From assembly GCA_900542985.1 (NCBI GenBank), contig UQPQ01000015.1, forward strand, positions 1-58,605: DNA of 58,605 bases, given 5' to 3'. Position numbers and translations under genes: made by a program. The notes below the pieces were generated by a model. It was not told the DNA's origin, did no database searches, and saw only the letters and a list, made by a program, of their open reading frames with translations. The stretch is from an uncultured Bacteroides sp. GTDB taxonomy: Bacteria > Bacteroidota > Bacteroidia > Bacteroidales > Bacteroidaceae. This document shows positions 1-8,014 of this stretch, one piece after another; positions within the stretch are counted from its first letter, which is position 1; each line of letters begins with the position of its first letter.

Positions 1-36
1 GTTGCTCAGGAACTTATAAATAAAGTTAAATTATAG
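1..36 (+). CDS. 3' end of an upstream gene (11 codons, partial)
   Basis: Reading from base 1 in frame gives eleven sense codons and then TAG at 34-36. This could be the last part of a gene lying mostly outside the window, perhaps another immunity gene of the array that follows. It is too short to identify, and could be chance. Confidence 0.3.
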   Translation, partial: VAQELINKVKL

Positions 37-53
37 TGTTGCGGAATTAAGGA

Positions 54-93
54 TTTCCTAAATTTGTGAGTGAACACCTGTATTTATGAAAAA
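54..93 (+). repeat. 40-bp array repeat, copy A
   Basis: Bases 54-93 match 876-915 at 39 of 40 positions; the only difference is at base 75 (A) against 897 (G). In both places the repeat reads as a short tail ending FLNL-stop in the frame of the Rhs remnant, and lies just before a small accessory gene. This fits repeated insertion of toxin-tip/immunity cassettes at the same point of an Rhs core. Confidence 0.75.
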
Positions 94-104
94 ATCTATC
101 GAAT

Positions 105-584
105 ATGTGGAAACCTTTTTTAAAGGCTTTAGCCATTTTCATGGCTAAAATTTCTATAGTAGTTATTACTTTTATATTTATATTTCTACAATATAGACAT
201 TTTTATCACATAAATGAGATGACATTCACTGTATGGAAAAAATGGGGAGGAAAGTGTTATATAACACCATATCCTTATTTAAGTTTCTATACACCACAAC
301 AAAATTATATACAAATGTCCAACCTTGGTGAAATAGATATTTTTATTGACCGAGATTCTACTTTACTCATTTTTAATGAAGAGTGGGGAGAAGGTGCTCT
401 CAATAATGTGAAATGTTATTTCCCCAATTATAAACACAAGCATTTTTATTTGGATTCCCTATCAACAAAAGAAGAAACTAAAACATTTCTAATTGAAAGA
501 GCCAAATATAGAAAAACTTTACCTTCCATTTTTATTAGTGCTAAAAGTATGTGGGTAGAAACTCAAAATACAAGCCAACCATAA
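105..584 (+). CDS. Small membrane-anchored protein of the immunity array
   Basis: This is a 159-residue protein of no family I recognise. Residues about 8-28 are strongly hydrophobic (AIFMAKISIVVITFIFIFL), so it is probably held in the inner membrane by one N-terminal helix with a mainly polar C-terminal domain. It directly follows the first copy of the 40-bp array repeat and precedes the Rhs remnant, and base composition is AT-rich like the rest of 1-6200. An immunity role is inferred from position only. The ATG at 87 inside the repeat is in another frame and stops after 20 codons, so 105 is the better start. Confidence 0.6.
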   Translation: MWKPFLKALAIFMAKISIVVITFIFIFLQYRHFYHINEMTFTVWKKWGGKCYITPYPYLSFYTPQQNYIQMSNLGEIDIFIDRDSTLLIFNEEWGEGALNNVKCYFPNYKHKHFYLDSLSTKEETKTFLIERAKYRKTLPSIFISAKSMWVETQNTSQP

Positions 585-684
585 CTTATATATACTCTAT
601 GAATACAAGTTCAGTTACCATTAATACAGCACCTGCCAACCCTACAGAGAGGAGACCGTAATTCTGTTCAGAATGACGGACTGA

Positions 685-891
685 ATAAACAATCTCGCAC
701 TGACCTACAACGGGAATCAACTGACGAAAGTAACCGACAATACAGCAGGCTCTGTATAATATAACGAAGAACTAAAATTCAAGGACGGGGCAGATAGAGA
801 AACGGAATACACCTACGATGAGAACAGAAATCTTACCCAAAATGTGAACTTGAACATTAAGGAAATAAAATATAATTTCCTAAATTTGTGA
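685..891 (+). pseudogene. Rhs/YD-repeat protein remnant
   Basis: One frame from 685 to the stop at 889-891 reads as Rhs core sequence, with LTYNGNQLTKVTDNTAGS followed by YTYDENRNLTQN, the typical YD-repeat pattern of Bacteroides Rhs/wall-associated proteins. A TAA at 757-759 interrupts it, apparently where a Tyr codon stood, and bases 600-684 upstream show no open frame joining it to a longer gene. It is a decayed piece of Rhs core left between immunity genes. Intact members are large secreted proteins whose variable C-terminal tips are toxins. The family call is firm; how it came to be here is inference. Confidence 0.8.
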
Positions 892-915
892 GTGAGCACC
901 TGTATTTATGAAAAA
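876..915 (+). repeat. 40-bp array repeat, copy B
   Basis: This is the second copy of the repeat at 54-93, with one mismatch. It contains the last codons and stop of the Rhs remnant and lies 24 bases before the start of the SMI1/KNR4-like gene. Confidence 0.75.
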
Positions 916-939
916 TACCCTCTATATTGTTTTCAGCTT

Positions 940-1440
940 ATGAAAAAAGAAGTCGATCAAACCATAAAGGAGTTATTAAAGTTTTCACCCGATATTTTAG
1001 AACTGAATGCTCCGATAGAAACAGAAGAAATAGCTCGATTCGAATCGAAGTTTAATTTACCTCTCCCTGAGGATTATAAATATTTATTAAGTATTACAAA
1101 TGGATTTAGCCTGATGGGAGATGAAGTACTTGGTATTGCAAAAAATAAATATGATCTGGTAAACGCGTATCAATTTGAACATTACGAGGTGATAAACCCT
1201 CAATATGAATATCTGATACCTTTTAGTCCTGATGGTTTCGGAAACTCCTATTGTTTTGATACAAGAATAAAAACAAACCAAGGATTTTCCAATCAGATTG
1301 TCTTTTGGCAACATGACTATGAATATAGCGAAACTGATTTGCCGGAAATCACAAATAATAGTCTTATTGATTTTATCAATAATTGGATAATTGGCAATAC
1401 CTTAAAATATTATGATTACGAAGGTAATGAGAAATTATAA
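940..1440 (+). CDS. SMI1/KNR4 (SUKH) family immunity-type protein
   Basis: This 166-residue protein has the SUKH core: an N-terminal helix, then IARFESKFNLPLPEDYKYLL and a following TNG, which is the family signature, then a strand-rich middle (YLIPFSPDGFGNSYCFD) and a C-terminal helix SLIDFINNWI. In polymorphic toxin systems SUKH proteins neutralise cognate toxins, often nucleases, in the cytoplasm. The open frame extends up to a GTG at 892, but that start lies inside the repeat; ATG 940 begins the conserved part. It stands right after the Rhs remnant, which supports an immunity role. Its toxin is not visible, so it is an orphan here. Confidence 0.85.
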   Translation: MKKEVDQTIKELLKFSPDILELNAPIETEEIARFESKFNLPLPEDYKYLLSITNGFSLMGDEVLGIAKNKYDLVNAYQFEHYEVINPQYEYLIPFSPDGFGNSYCFDTRIKTNQGFSNQIVFWQHDYEYSETDLPEITNNSLIDFINNWIIGNTLKYYDYEGNEKL

Positions 1441-1493
1441 AAGCATCTCCGCACCTTATCTTCACTAAAGAACCTGTTTTAATCTATACTAAA

Positions 1494-2201
1494 ATGAAAA
1501 GACTATTACAAATATTATTGCTAACCGTCGTCTTTGTAAGCTGTCAGAATCATGGAGCAAAAAAGGCAGACTTGTCATCTGCCGACTCTGTACTGGTAGA
1601 TTCTCTATTTAAAAATTACAAAGAAGAATCTTCACAATATATCTTTATGTACCAAACAACTTCCCCAAAACATAAAGAGTATTTGGACTCGGCTCTCTAT
1701 CTGGTAGAAGAAGCTATCGAAAAGGGGTATTCAAAACTCTATTATTTTGAATTAGGGAAATTAGGTATTTTAGCTGAAATGGGAGAATACGACAAGGCGG
1801 TTGAGTATGTATATTCCTTAAATAAATATGAATACATAAAAGACTATCCGTATTTAATCGTTATAAAAAATCGCTTTAAAGCAATGCAATGCCATGCAAA
1901 AAATGACAAGGAAGGTGAAAAGAAATATCTACACAAAATAGTTTCTATCATAAAAACCTACATTGATAATCACAAAAAGGAAATTTTAGAATACTTACAA
2001 TCAGATGACCCTCAAAAGCTATCAAAAGGAGATTACATGATGGCTGTTGCTACATATTGCCATTATACAATGTTACTATACGGAGAAGAAAAAGCTCAAA
2101 AAGAACTGGAAGAACTTTCATCAGCTATGTCATCTATAGCCAAACAGTTTTTTATGTTTCCTCCAAACGAAGATGACCTTAAAGGATTTTATGGATATTA
2201 G
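1494..2201 (+). CDS. Lipoprotein with TPR-like helical repeats
   Basis: This is a 235-residue protein with a lipoprotein signal: MKRLLQILLLTVVFVSC, lipidated Cys at about residue 17. The mature part is helical, with stretches such as ALYLVEEAIEKGYSKLYYFELG and EMGEYDKAVEYVYSL that look like degenerate tetratricopeptide repeats. It would sit in the periplasm on a membrane. Lipoprotein immunity factors are common for toxins that act in the cell envelope, and the location between immunity-type genes suggests such a role; there is no direct evidence for it. Confidence 0.6.
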   Translation: MKRLLQILLLTVVFVSCQNHGAKKADLSSADSVLVDSLFKNYKEESSQYIFMYQTTSPKHKEYLDSALYLVEEAIEKGYSKLYYFELGKLGILAEMGEYDKAVEYVYSLNKYEYIKDYPYLIVIKNRFKAMQCHAKNDKEGEKKYLHKIVSIIKTYIDNHKKEILEYLQSDDPQKLSKGDYMMAVATYCHYTMLLYGEEKAQKELEELSSAMSSIAKQFFMFPPNEDDLKGFYGY

Positions 2202-2278
2202 ATATCAATTATTGCCATTTTGCTAATTCAATCCAAAGCATAAACGCAAAAAGTAACAAAAGACAATAAATGGAAAAG

Positions 2279-2845
2279 ATGCACGACGAAACATACGAGC
2301 AGAAAAGGAGAAGATTATTTGGCAAAGTCAACTTTCTACCTGCATACTTACAACAGCTCAATAAACTATTGAATATAGAAGTTACAGCCGATATGCTTCT
2401 TTCTATTGTAGAAACAGACTGCTTTTTAGAACAAATAGACTTTAACTCCGATACTTTATTTTACAAGGAAACAATCCCATTTGAAGACAAAGAGAATTTA
2501 CAAAGAATAGTGTGGTCGAAACTACTGGATTGGGATACCAACTATATGATGGAACTAACCAATGTAAAAGAATGTGGATTACTACCTATCCCTAATTTAT
2601 CGGTTTTCAATTGGAACTTCAAATATGAAGATGAAAAGAGTGGAATCATTGTATTTATCAGACAAGATAAAAAGGAAGAATTGGTATTAGATTTCTATGA
2701 AGAAGACTTTCAATATTTTTTAGATATTGAAATTTATAGACCAATAGAATGCAAGAACAAGAACAAAGCCAATCGCTCTCCATTGGATTTTGCCAAACAA
2801 ATCAATGATTTAAAAATGATAGATATCCTTACACACAAAGAATAG
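2279..2845 (+). CDS. Unrecognised array protein, paralogue 1
   Basis: I do not recognise the family. The protein is paralogous to the product of 5677-6144: both begin MH(D/N)ETYEQKRRRLFGKVN, and share KETIPFEDK, IPNLS(V/A)FNW and ELVLDFYEED-type motifs. The start at 2279 is chosen because it matches the paralogue; the frame also allows 2270. This copy is 188 residues and carries about 35 extra C-terminal residues, including RSPLDFAKQINDLKMIDIL, which resembles a lone ankyrin-type helix pair. It is cytoplasmic by appearance, with no signal peptide. The 5' ends of the two genes are nearly identical as DNA, indicating recent duplication or gene conversion. Probable immunity protein by context. 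Confidence 0.65.
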   Translation: MHDETYEQKRRRLFGKVNFLPAYLQQLNKLLNIEVTADMLLSIVETDCFLEQIDFNSDTLFYKETIPFEDKENLQRIVWSKLLDWDTNYMMELTNVKECGLLPIPNLSVFNWNFKYEDEKSGIIVFIRQDKKEELVLDFYEEDFQYFLDIEIYRPIECKNKNKANRSPLDFAKQINDLKMIDILTHKE

Positions 2846-2921
2846 TATTCAACAAAAATAAAGATAACTCCTTGCAAAAAAAGAGTTATTAGTAATCAAA
2901 ACATTTAACTGATTAAGTAGT

Positions 2922-3416
2922 ATGGAGTTTATTAAAAGATATTTTGCAATGGTTATTGATTTCATTGCTGCAGTAATCGTACTTATTATTTTAATGTTCA
3001 TTTTTGCAATAGCTGGTATTACGGATATGGAGCCCAACTATTGGATATGGTTTGCCGAAGGATTTTTCTTATACAAAGATTGTTTTAATGGAAGAAGTAT
3101 AGGAAGAATTATACTCAAACAACAAGTTATTGATTGTAAAACCGGACAAGTAGCCAGTCCCATAAAATGTTTGTTAAGAAACTTATTCTATTTACTGGGG
3201 CCTATTGATTTATTATTTATGCTCTATCATAGAAAAGGCAGGAGATTAGGAGATTATGCTGCTGATACTCAAGTAGTACAATACAATCATAAAAACATAA
3301 AAATAAAATGGATGGAATCTCTATCTATTATCATAGGAATAAATGCTTTTATATTATTAATTAGTCTATTAACTTCGATTTATTCTCCCCGATTGGGATT
3401 ATTAGAGCTTTTATAG
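2922..3416 (+). CDS. RDD family membrane protein
   Basis: This 164-residue protein carries the RDD-family layout: N-terminal RYFAMVIDFIAAVIVLIILM (helix 1), a loop with NGRSIGRIILKQQVID, a second helix around RNLFYLLGPIDLLFML, then RRLGDYAADTQVV, and a last helix near residues 137-152. RDD proteins are integral inner-membrane proteins of mostly unknown function. Here it lies among immunity-type genes, so it may protect against a membrane-active toxin; that is inference from location. Confidence 0.75.
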   Translation: MEFIKRYFAMVIDFIAAVIVLIILMFIFAIAGITDMEPNYWIWFAEGFFLYKDCFNGRSIGRIILKQQVIDCKTGQVASPIKCLLRNLFYLLGPIDLLFMLYHRKGRRLGDYAADTQVVQYNHKNIKIKWMESLSIIIGINAFILLISLLTSIYSPRLGLLELL

Positions 3417-3449
3417 ACCTAATAACAATAAAAATTATTCGAACGAGCC

Positions 3450-3959
3450 ATGAAATACATTATCTGTTTACTGATTGCCTGCATATTCACGAATTGTGCA
3501 CTGGAAAAGAAGGATTTATTGTATGATATTATCACGGAACAACCTTCTACACGCGGCAATGCAGAGATCATTATTCCTATCTGTTCAGGACAAGACTCGG
3601 CTTTAATATGTATGGGATCTGATGATTTTGAATATATTGTTAATCGCAGCGACTTGATAAGCTGGGAAATCTTTTCAAACCAACTATACGATGCTATCAT
3701 AAAGAAAAAATACATCTATGTATATAACGACACTTTTGAAGATTGCAAGGCAAGTATAATTAAAGAGATACCACATATAAAATCCATATACGAAACAGAA
3801 GGTATAGATGGAATAATCAAAAAATTCACCTCAGACAATGTGTTTAATGAAGATTTGACATTTCCTGAAATTGATTATATAATTTATCTCTTATTCCAAC
3901 ACGGCTTGTATTGCCGATTGGATCATTATGATGCCGTATACTATATCATGAATCGATAA
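3450..3959 (+). CDS. Small lipoprotein of the immunity array
   Basis: This 169-residue protein starts MKYIICLLIACIFTNC, a lipoprotein signal with the modified Cys at about residue 16. The mature domain is mixed alpha/beta without a motif I can place. It is 34 bases after the RDD gene and 27 bases before the next gene, so it is probably co-transcribed with both. Immunity function is suggested by company only. Confidence 0.55.
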   Translation: MKYIICLLIACIFTNCALEKKDLLYDIITEQPSTRGNAEIIIPICSGQDSALICMGSDDFEYIVNRSDLISWEIFSNQLYDAIIKKKYIYVYNDTFEDCKASIIKEIPHIKSIYETEGIDGIIKKFTSDNVFNEDLTFPEIDYIIYLLFQHGLYCRLDHYDAVYYIMNR

Positions 3960-3986
3960 TTCCCACACTAAAAAATCTGTTCGAAA

Positions 3987-4775
3987 ATGGCAAAAAGAAT
4001 CGTTACAAGAATAGGCAATGTATTTTGCGCAGAAATTGAAGGAAAATTCAAATGCTTTTTCCAGTACATAGCAAAGGATATGACTCAACTGAACAGCTCT
4101 GTCATACGCGTGTTCAAAACACATTATCCCATGGAATATAAACCCGTTATAAACGATATAATAAAAGATGAGGTGGCATTTTATGCACATACCGTGTTAA
4201 GAGCGGGAATTTACTTTAATGCATGGTATAAAATAGGGACAGCAAAGGAATTGGGGTTAGAAGGGCTACAGAAAATCTGGTTTGGATACACTCAAAGAGA
4301 CACTACGGAAAAAATAGACGGACTTTGGACTATCATCCCTCTCAATCCTCTTGAAAACTGGTGGATATGGCATATCAATGAACCGTTCATAAAAATTGGT
4401 ACTCTTTCCAAAGAATATGAAAATCTAATAGAAAAAGGGGAGGTATTTCCATACAATGAAATCGTAATGCGTATGAAAAGCGGATATTATATCTATACTC
4501 AAGTAGAATACGAAATTATAAAAAGGAAACCATTGCCGGATTACCACAGTTACCTGAAAAGAGAAGAAGATAAAACCATTGTATATTACCATTTTGTGGG
4601 TGACAGTTTACAGCAAAGACTTACTCTTTCCGAAGATGGCACAACTGTATTATCTGTAGAATCAGCGGGCAATCAAGAATCCAATATCGACAGAATTAAA
4701 TTTTATGATACCAATTGGCGATATGGACATTTTATATCCAAAGAAGAATTTGAAACTATATGGAAAGATGATTGA
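3987..4775 (+). CDS. Probable Imm26-like immunity protein
   Basis: This 262-residue cytoplasmic-looking protein begins with RIVTRIGNVFCAEIEGKFK and continues FFQYIAKDMTQLNSSVIRVF, a pattern I associate with Imm26-type immunity proteins (a GNVF-type start, small beta-barrel core). The assignment is from memory of the family and is not certain. A C-terminal part (about residues 190-262) appears to be a separate strand-rich extension. The last 34 bases of this gene and just beyond (4744-4777) recur exactly at 6144-6177, so a second copy of this family once stood after the 5677 gene. A terminator follows at 4845. Confidence 0.55.
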   Translation: MAKRIVTRIGNVFCAEIEGKFKCFFQYIAKDMTQLNSSVIRVFKTHYPMEYKPVINDIIKDEVAFYAHTVLRAGIYFNAWYKIGTAKELGLEGLQKIWFGYTQRDTTEKIDGLWTIIPLNPLENWWIWHINEPFIKIGTLSKEYENLIEKGEVFPYNEIVMRMKSGYYIYTQVEYEIIKRKPLPDYHSYLKREEDKTIVYYHFVGDSLQQRLTLSEDGTTVLSVESAGNQESNIDRIKFYDTNWRYGHFISKEEFETIWKDD

Positions 4776-4844
4776 TATCTAATCTTACATAAATAAGGAA
4801 AAGATTCAGCGAAAGTAACCCCAATATAATTCATTCGTGATAAT

Positions 4845-4879
4845 AAAGATAGCTGCTTAAATTTTAGGCAGCTATCTTT
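4845..4879 (+). terminator. Intrinsic terminator after the first immunity block
   Basis: A 12-bp inverted repeat pairs 4845-4856 (AAAGATAGCTGC) with 4868-4879, with an 11-base loop, and T residues run on at the 3' side. It separates the 940-4775 genes from the 4948-6144 pair. Confidence 0.8.
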
Positions 4880-4913
4880 TTAAAATCTGTCTATACACTG
4901 CCGAATAAAATAT

Positions 4914-4921
4914 TAACTTTG
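4914..4921 (+). promoter_or_regulatory. Bacteroides -7 promoter box
   Basis: TAACTTTG fits the TAnnTTTG consensus of the Bacteroides primary sigma factor, 26 bases before the start at 4948 and just past a terminator. This makes 4948-6144 a separate transcription unit. Confidence 0.65.
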
Positions 4922-4947
4922 CTGACACAGTTTAATTTACATCCTCT

Positions 4948-5676
4948 ATGAAGAATGCCTTATTTATATTTATACTGACCGTTTTCGCTAATTTAAAACT
5001 ACAAGCAATAACTCCACAAATTCATCATATAGACAGTATTCTTATACATTATGTAGATTTTAATCTCATGACAACAATTGGAATCAACTGTAATAATTTT
5101 GAGTCCTCTTTACCTTATGAAAAGGTCATATTGCGCGACTCAATATACCTTACCGAGTTTAAGAAAATGTTACTAAAAGATAAATACACAACTGAATATC
5201 CTGTTGATGTTAGATGCAAAATCTATATGTTTACTCCAAAAGGAGTAGAAGTTACATGTATAGGAAATCATAGTTTACAATACAGGGACAGCCTTTATGA
5301 AATCAATCATTTGTTTATTGATAAAATAAAAGAGTTTATTTCAAAGGGAGAGAACGTGCTAAACGATACAATAATACAGCATTCTCCTCTTTTACTCATG
5401 AAAAAATCACTTTTTTATGACAGCATCAGACAAAGATGCCTGCCTTTTATGAAAAAAGAAAAAATGGATACTTTAAAAATTCTAATTGATTTCTATATTG
5501 ACAGACAAGGAAATGCTATAGACATAACGGTCAAAGGATGGAGAAAGCAATCCATTCCTATTACCTTACAAAATGAAATAATAGCTTTATTCCAAGAAAA
5601 ATTCAAATGGTCTCCGTCCGAAAGTCGCCCTTATAAAATAAAACAAATATTACCTTTAACATTAATCGGGGAATAG
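4948..5676 (+). CDS. Exported protein with TonB-C-like C-terminal domain
   Basis: This 242-residue protein starts with a signal peptide (MKNALFIFILTVFANLKLQA, likely cut after Ala). Residues about 175-240 have the strand pattern of a TonB C-terminal-like domain (ILIDFYIDRQGNAIDI..., then helix, then KWSPSESRPYKIKQILPLTL). Such domains occur in Bacteroidetes periplasmic proteins other than TonB itself. The N-terminal part is unrecognised. Its stop codon abuts the next start codon at 5677 with no gap, so the two are translationally linked. Likely periplasmic; an immunity role is a guess. Confidence 0.55.
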   Translation: MKNALFIFILTVFANLKLQAITPQIHHIDSILIHYVDFNLMTTIGINCNNFESSLPYEKVILRDSIYLTEFKKMLLKDKYTTEYPVDVRCKIYMFTPKGVEVTCIGNHSLQYRDSLYEINHLFIDKIKEFISKGENVLNDTIIQHSPLLLMKKSLFYDSIRQRCLPFMKKEKMDTLKILIDFYIDRQGNAIDITVKGWRKQSIPITLQNEIIALFQEKFKWSPSESRPYKIKQILPLTLIGE

Positions 5677-6144
5677 ATGCACAACGAAACATACGAACAG
5701 AAAAGGAGAAGATTATTTGGCAAAGTCAATTACCTACCAGAGTATTTAAATACTCTAAGACGAATTCTAAAAACTGAGGTTACAACCAATCAGCTATTAA
5801 GCATCGTAGATACGGATGATTTTTTATCACGAAATAAATCTTGGTTATGTGTATACAAAGAAACAATTCCTTTTGAGGACAAAAGGAAATTAAAGGAAAT
5901 TGTACACTCTATAACCCAAGATGAAAATGTACCATACTTCATTTGGTTGGACCAAAGTACAAATTGTGGATTATACATGATTCCAAATCTATCTGCTTTT
6001 AATTGGGATTTCAAATTTGATGATAATCCAAATGGAATAATCATCCTCACAAGACAAGATGGTAGAGAAGAAATTGTATTAGACTTTTATGAAGAAGACG
6101 ACCAAAATCTCTTAGATATCAAGTTGAAAATAAAAATGGAATAA
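5677..6144 (+). CDS. Unrecognised array protein, paralogue 2
   Basis: This 155-residue protein is a paralogue of the 2279-2845 product, sharing the ETYEQKRRRLFGKVN start, KETIPFEDK, CGL..IPNLSAFNW and EIVLDFYEED. It lacks the C-terminal ankyrin-like extension: the frame ends at TAA 6142-6144, exactly where a sequence identical to the 3' end of the 3987 gene begins. That junction looks like a recombination point that shortened this copy. Function unknown; probable immunity protein by context. Confidence 0.65.
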   Translation: MHNETYEQKRRRLFGKVNYLPEYLNTLRRILKTEVTTNQLLSIVDTDDFLSRNKSWLCVYKETIPFEDKRKLKEIVHSITQDENVPYFIWLDQSTNCGLYMIPNLSAFNWDFKFDDNPNGIIILTRQDGREEIVLDFYEEDDQNLLDIKLKIKME

Positions 6145-6177
6145 AGAATTTGAAACTATATGGAAAGATGATTGATA
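6144..6177 (+). repeat. 34-bp exact copy of 4744-4777
   Basis: Bases 6144-6177 are identical to 4744-4777, which encode the last ten codons (ending TIWKDD) and stop of the Imm26-like gene. Here they stand alone after the stop of the 5677 gene. This is a footprint of a lost second copy, or of recombination between array units. Confidence 0.85.
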
Positions 6178-6186
6178 AAACAAATA

Positions 6187-6219
6187 CTACTCCCTTCGTA
6201 CAGAATACGAAGGGAGTAG
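6187..6219. terminator. Strong hairpin closing the immunity array
   Basis: A perfect 14-bp stem (CTACTCCCTTCGTA at 6187-6200 with 6206-6219) with a 5-base loop is followed by ATTTTAAATT on the plus side. It lies between converging genes and can serve both strands. Confidence 0.8.
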
Positions 6220-6277
6220 CATTTTAAATTACCGGGAGGTACGTCCAGCGCACTTGATACTCTTCAACCCCAAACAT

Positions 6278-7867
6278 CTATTGACGTACAGGGAAATCCA
6301 TTCCCGGCTTCTGGAGCAATTCCAAGGCTTTTTGCATGCTGCTGTTCTGTGTATTAATCACCTGGAAGTACTCACTCATATTCCAAAGATCGCGGGCTAT
6401 CAATGCCTTCATCTGTGTTTTGAGAAGAGGAAGGGCGGTTTGATACTCTTCTTCCTTATAAACGGCTCCCACAGACTTACCTATTTCCTTCAGTTCTTCC
6501 AGCATGGCAGGAGTTATCTGAAACTCCTTGTTAAAGCGTTTAAAGGTTTTATACTGTTTCAGCCATTCGGTACGATGACGGTCCATCAGTTTCAGATTGA
6601 GTTGCATAATGGCTCCCTTATCGCGCAAAGCCAGATAATAATCGGTATACATCGTGGTATCTATCGGAACAAAATAGTCGGGCATAATACCACCTCCCCC
6701 ATATACAGTCCGTCCCAACTTATGAGTGGTATATTTGAGCGAGTCGGGAAAATGAATGCTGTCTGCACTCAACATTTCTCCGCGGTTGTAACGGTCTATC
6801 AAGTCGCGGTTGTATTGTTCGATGCTTTCGTAGGGTTTCTGTATGCAGCGTCCCGAAGGTGTGTAATAACGGGCTACTGTAAGGCGTATCATAGAGCCGT
6901 CTGGCAAATCGACCGGACGTTGCACCAGTCCCTTTCCAAAGGTACGACGGCCTACAATCATTCCACGGTCCCAGTCTTGCACCGCACCCGACACAATCTC
7001 GCTGGCAGAAGCTGAAAACTCATCGACCAATACAATGAGACGGCCTTTGCGGAAGCGTCCGTTTCCTTCGGCACGGAACTCGGAACGGGGGTTTCTCCGT
7101 CCTTCAGTGTAAACTATCAGCTCTTTCTTGTCCAAAAACTGGTTGGCAAGGTCGATAGCGGCATTGAGATAACCGCCTCCATTGCCTTGCAAATCGAGAA
7201 TCAGATCTTTCATTCCCTGTTTTTGCAAAGAAGAAAGGGCTTCGGAGAATTCTTTTCCCGTAGTAGCTGCAAAGCGGTTGATACGGATGTAGCCTGTTTT
7301 ATCGGTAACCATGTACGAGGCATCCAGACTGTATACAGGTATCTTGTCGCGCTTGACGGTAAACGAAAGCAGTTCGTCTACTCCCCTACGCATAATTTTC
7401 AGATTGACTTCTGTTCCTTTCTTTCCACGCAAGCGGCGCATCACTTCTTCGGTACTCATCTTGACACCTGCTATCAGGGTATCGTTTACCTGAATGATAC
7501 GGTCGCCTGCCAGAATACCTGCTTTCTCGGATGGACCTCCGGATACCGGCTGAATGACGAACAGGGTATCGGTAGCCATATTGAACTGGATGCCGATGCC
7601 GTCGAAATTGCCTTGCAACGGTTCGTTCAGCTTACGCACTTCCTCGGGATTGGAGTAAGTAGAGTGTGGATCGAGTTGTTCCAGCATACTGACAATGGCT
7701 GTTTCCACCATCTTGTCTTCGTCTACCTTATCGACGTACAAATTGGCTATGGCAAACTCTGCCAGCTGGAGCTTGCGGGAAGGGGAATCGAGAAGTTTAT
7801 TCTGGGCCAGAAGAATCTGGCTGAACAAACAAAAGAGAAAAAAACAGAGATATTTACTTGCTTTCAT
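6278..7867 (-). CDS. S41 family C-terminal processing peptidase
   Basis: This is a secreted serine protease of the CtpA/Prc type (529 residues from ATG 7867, chosen because MKASKYLCFFLFCLFSQ begins a good signal peptide; the frame runs open to 8011). A PDZ domain spans about residues 85-170 (GIGIQFN, then GDRIIQVNDT). The protease domain follows, with TGYIRINRF, DLRLDLQGNGGG-like DLILDLQGNGGG, the catalytic Ser in SASASEIVSG (about 285-289) and the catalytic Lys in TFGKGLVQRP (about 312). These enzymes trim or degrade periplasmic proteins. A C-terminal region of about 150 residues follows the protease core. From memory, this gene often directly follows coaD in Bacteroides; here four genes lie between. 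Confidence 0.9.
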   Translation of the reverse strand: MKASKYLCFFLFCLFSQILLAQNKLLDSPSRKLQLAEFAIANLYVDKVDEDKMVETAIVSMLEQLDPHSTYSNPEEVRKLNEPLQGNFDGIGIQFNMATDTLFVIQPVSGGPSEKAGILAGDRIIQVNDTLIAGVKMSTEEVMRRLRGKKGTEVNLKIMRRGVDELLSFTVKRDKIPVYSLDASYMVTDKTGYIRINRFAATTGKEFSEALSSLQKQGMKDLILDLQGNGGGYLNAAIDLANQFLDKKELIVYTEGRRNPRSEFRAEGNGRFRKGRLIVLVDEFSASASEIVSGAVQDWDRGMIVGRRTFGKGLVQRPVDLPDGSMIRLTVARYYTPSGRCIQKPYESIEQYNRDLIDRYNRGEMLSADSIHFPDSLKYTTHKLGRTVYGGGGIMPDYFVPIDTTMYTDYYLALRDKGAIMQLNLKLMDRHRTEWLKQYKTFKRFNKEFQITPAMLEELKEIGKSVGAVYKEEEYQTALPLLKTQMKALIARDLWNMSEYFQVINTQNSSMQKALELLQKPGMDFPVRQ

Positions 7868-8014
7868 ACTTTTATATCTTGAAGTGAGAGCGTAAAGGTA
7901 CAATAAATTCAAAATAGCAGCGTATATTACAGAGAATAAAATAAAAATGCCATTCCGGACAAAGGAAGATACCTTGTTGGGAATGGCATTTTTGACTGTG
8001 TATGATTTCAAGGA

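Noticed and set aside
87..149. Short frame starting at the ATG in the 40-bp repeat
   Set aside because: It stops after 20 codons and is shared in start only with the second copy, which stops after 11; the 105 frame is the real gene.
7868..8011. Extra N-terminal 48 residues of the S41 protease
   Set aside because: They would put a hydrophobic stretch before the real signal peptide; the ATG at 7867 gives a normal signal.
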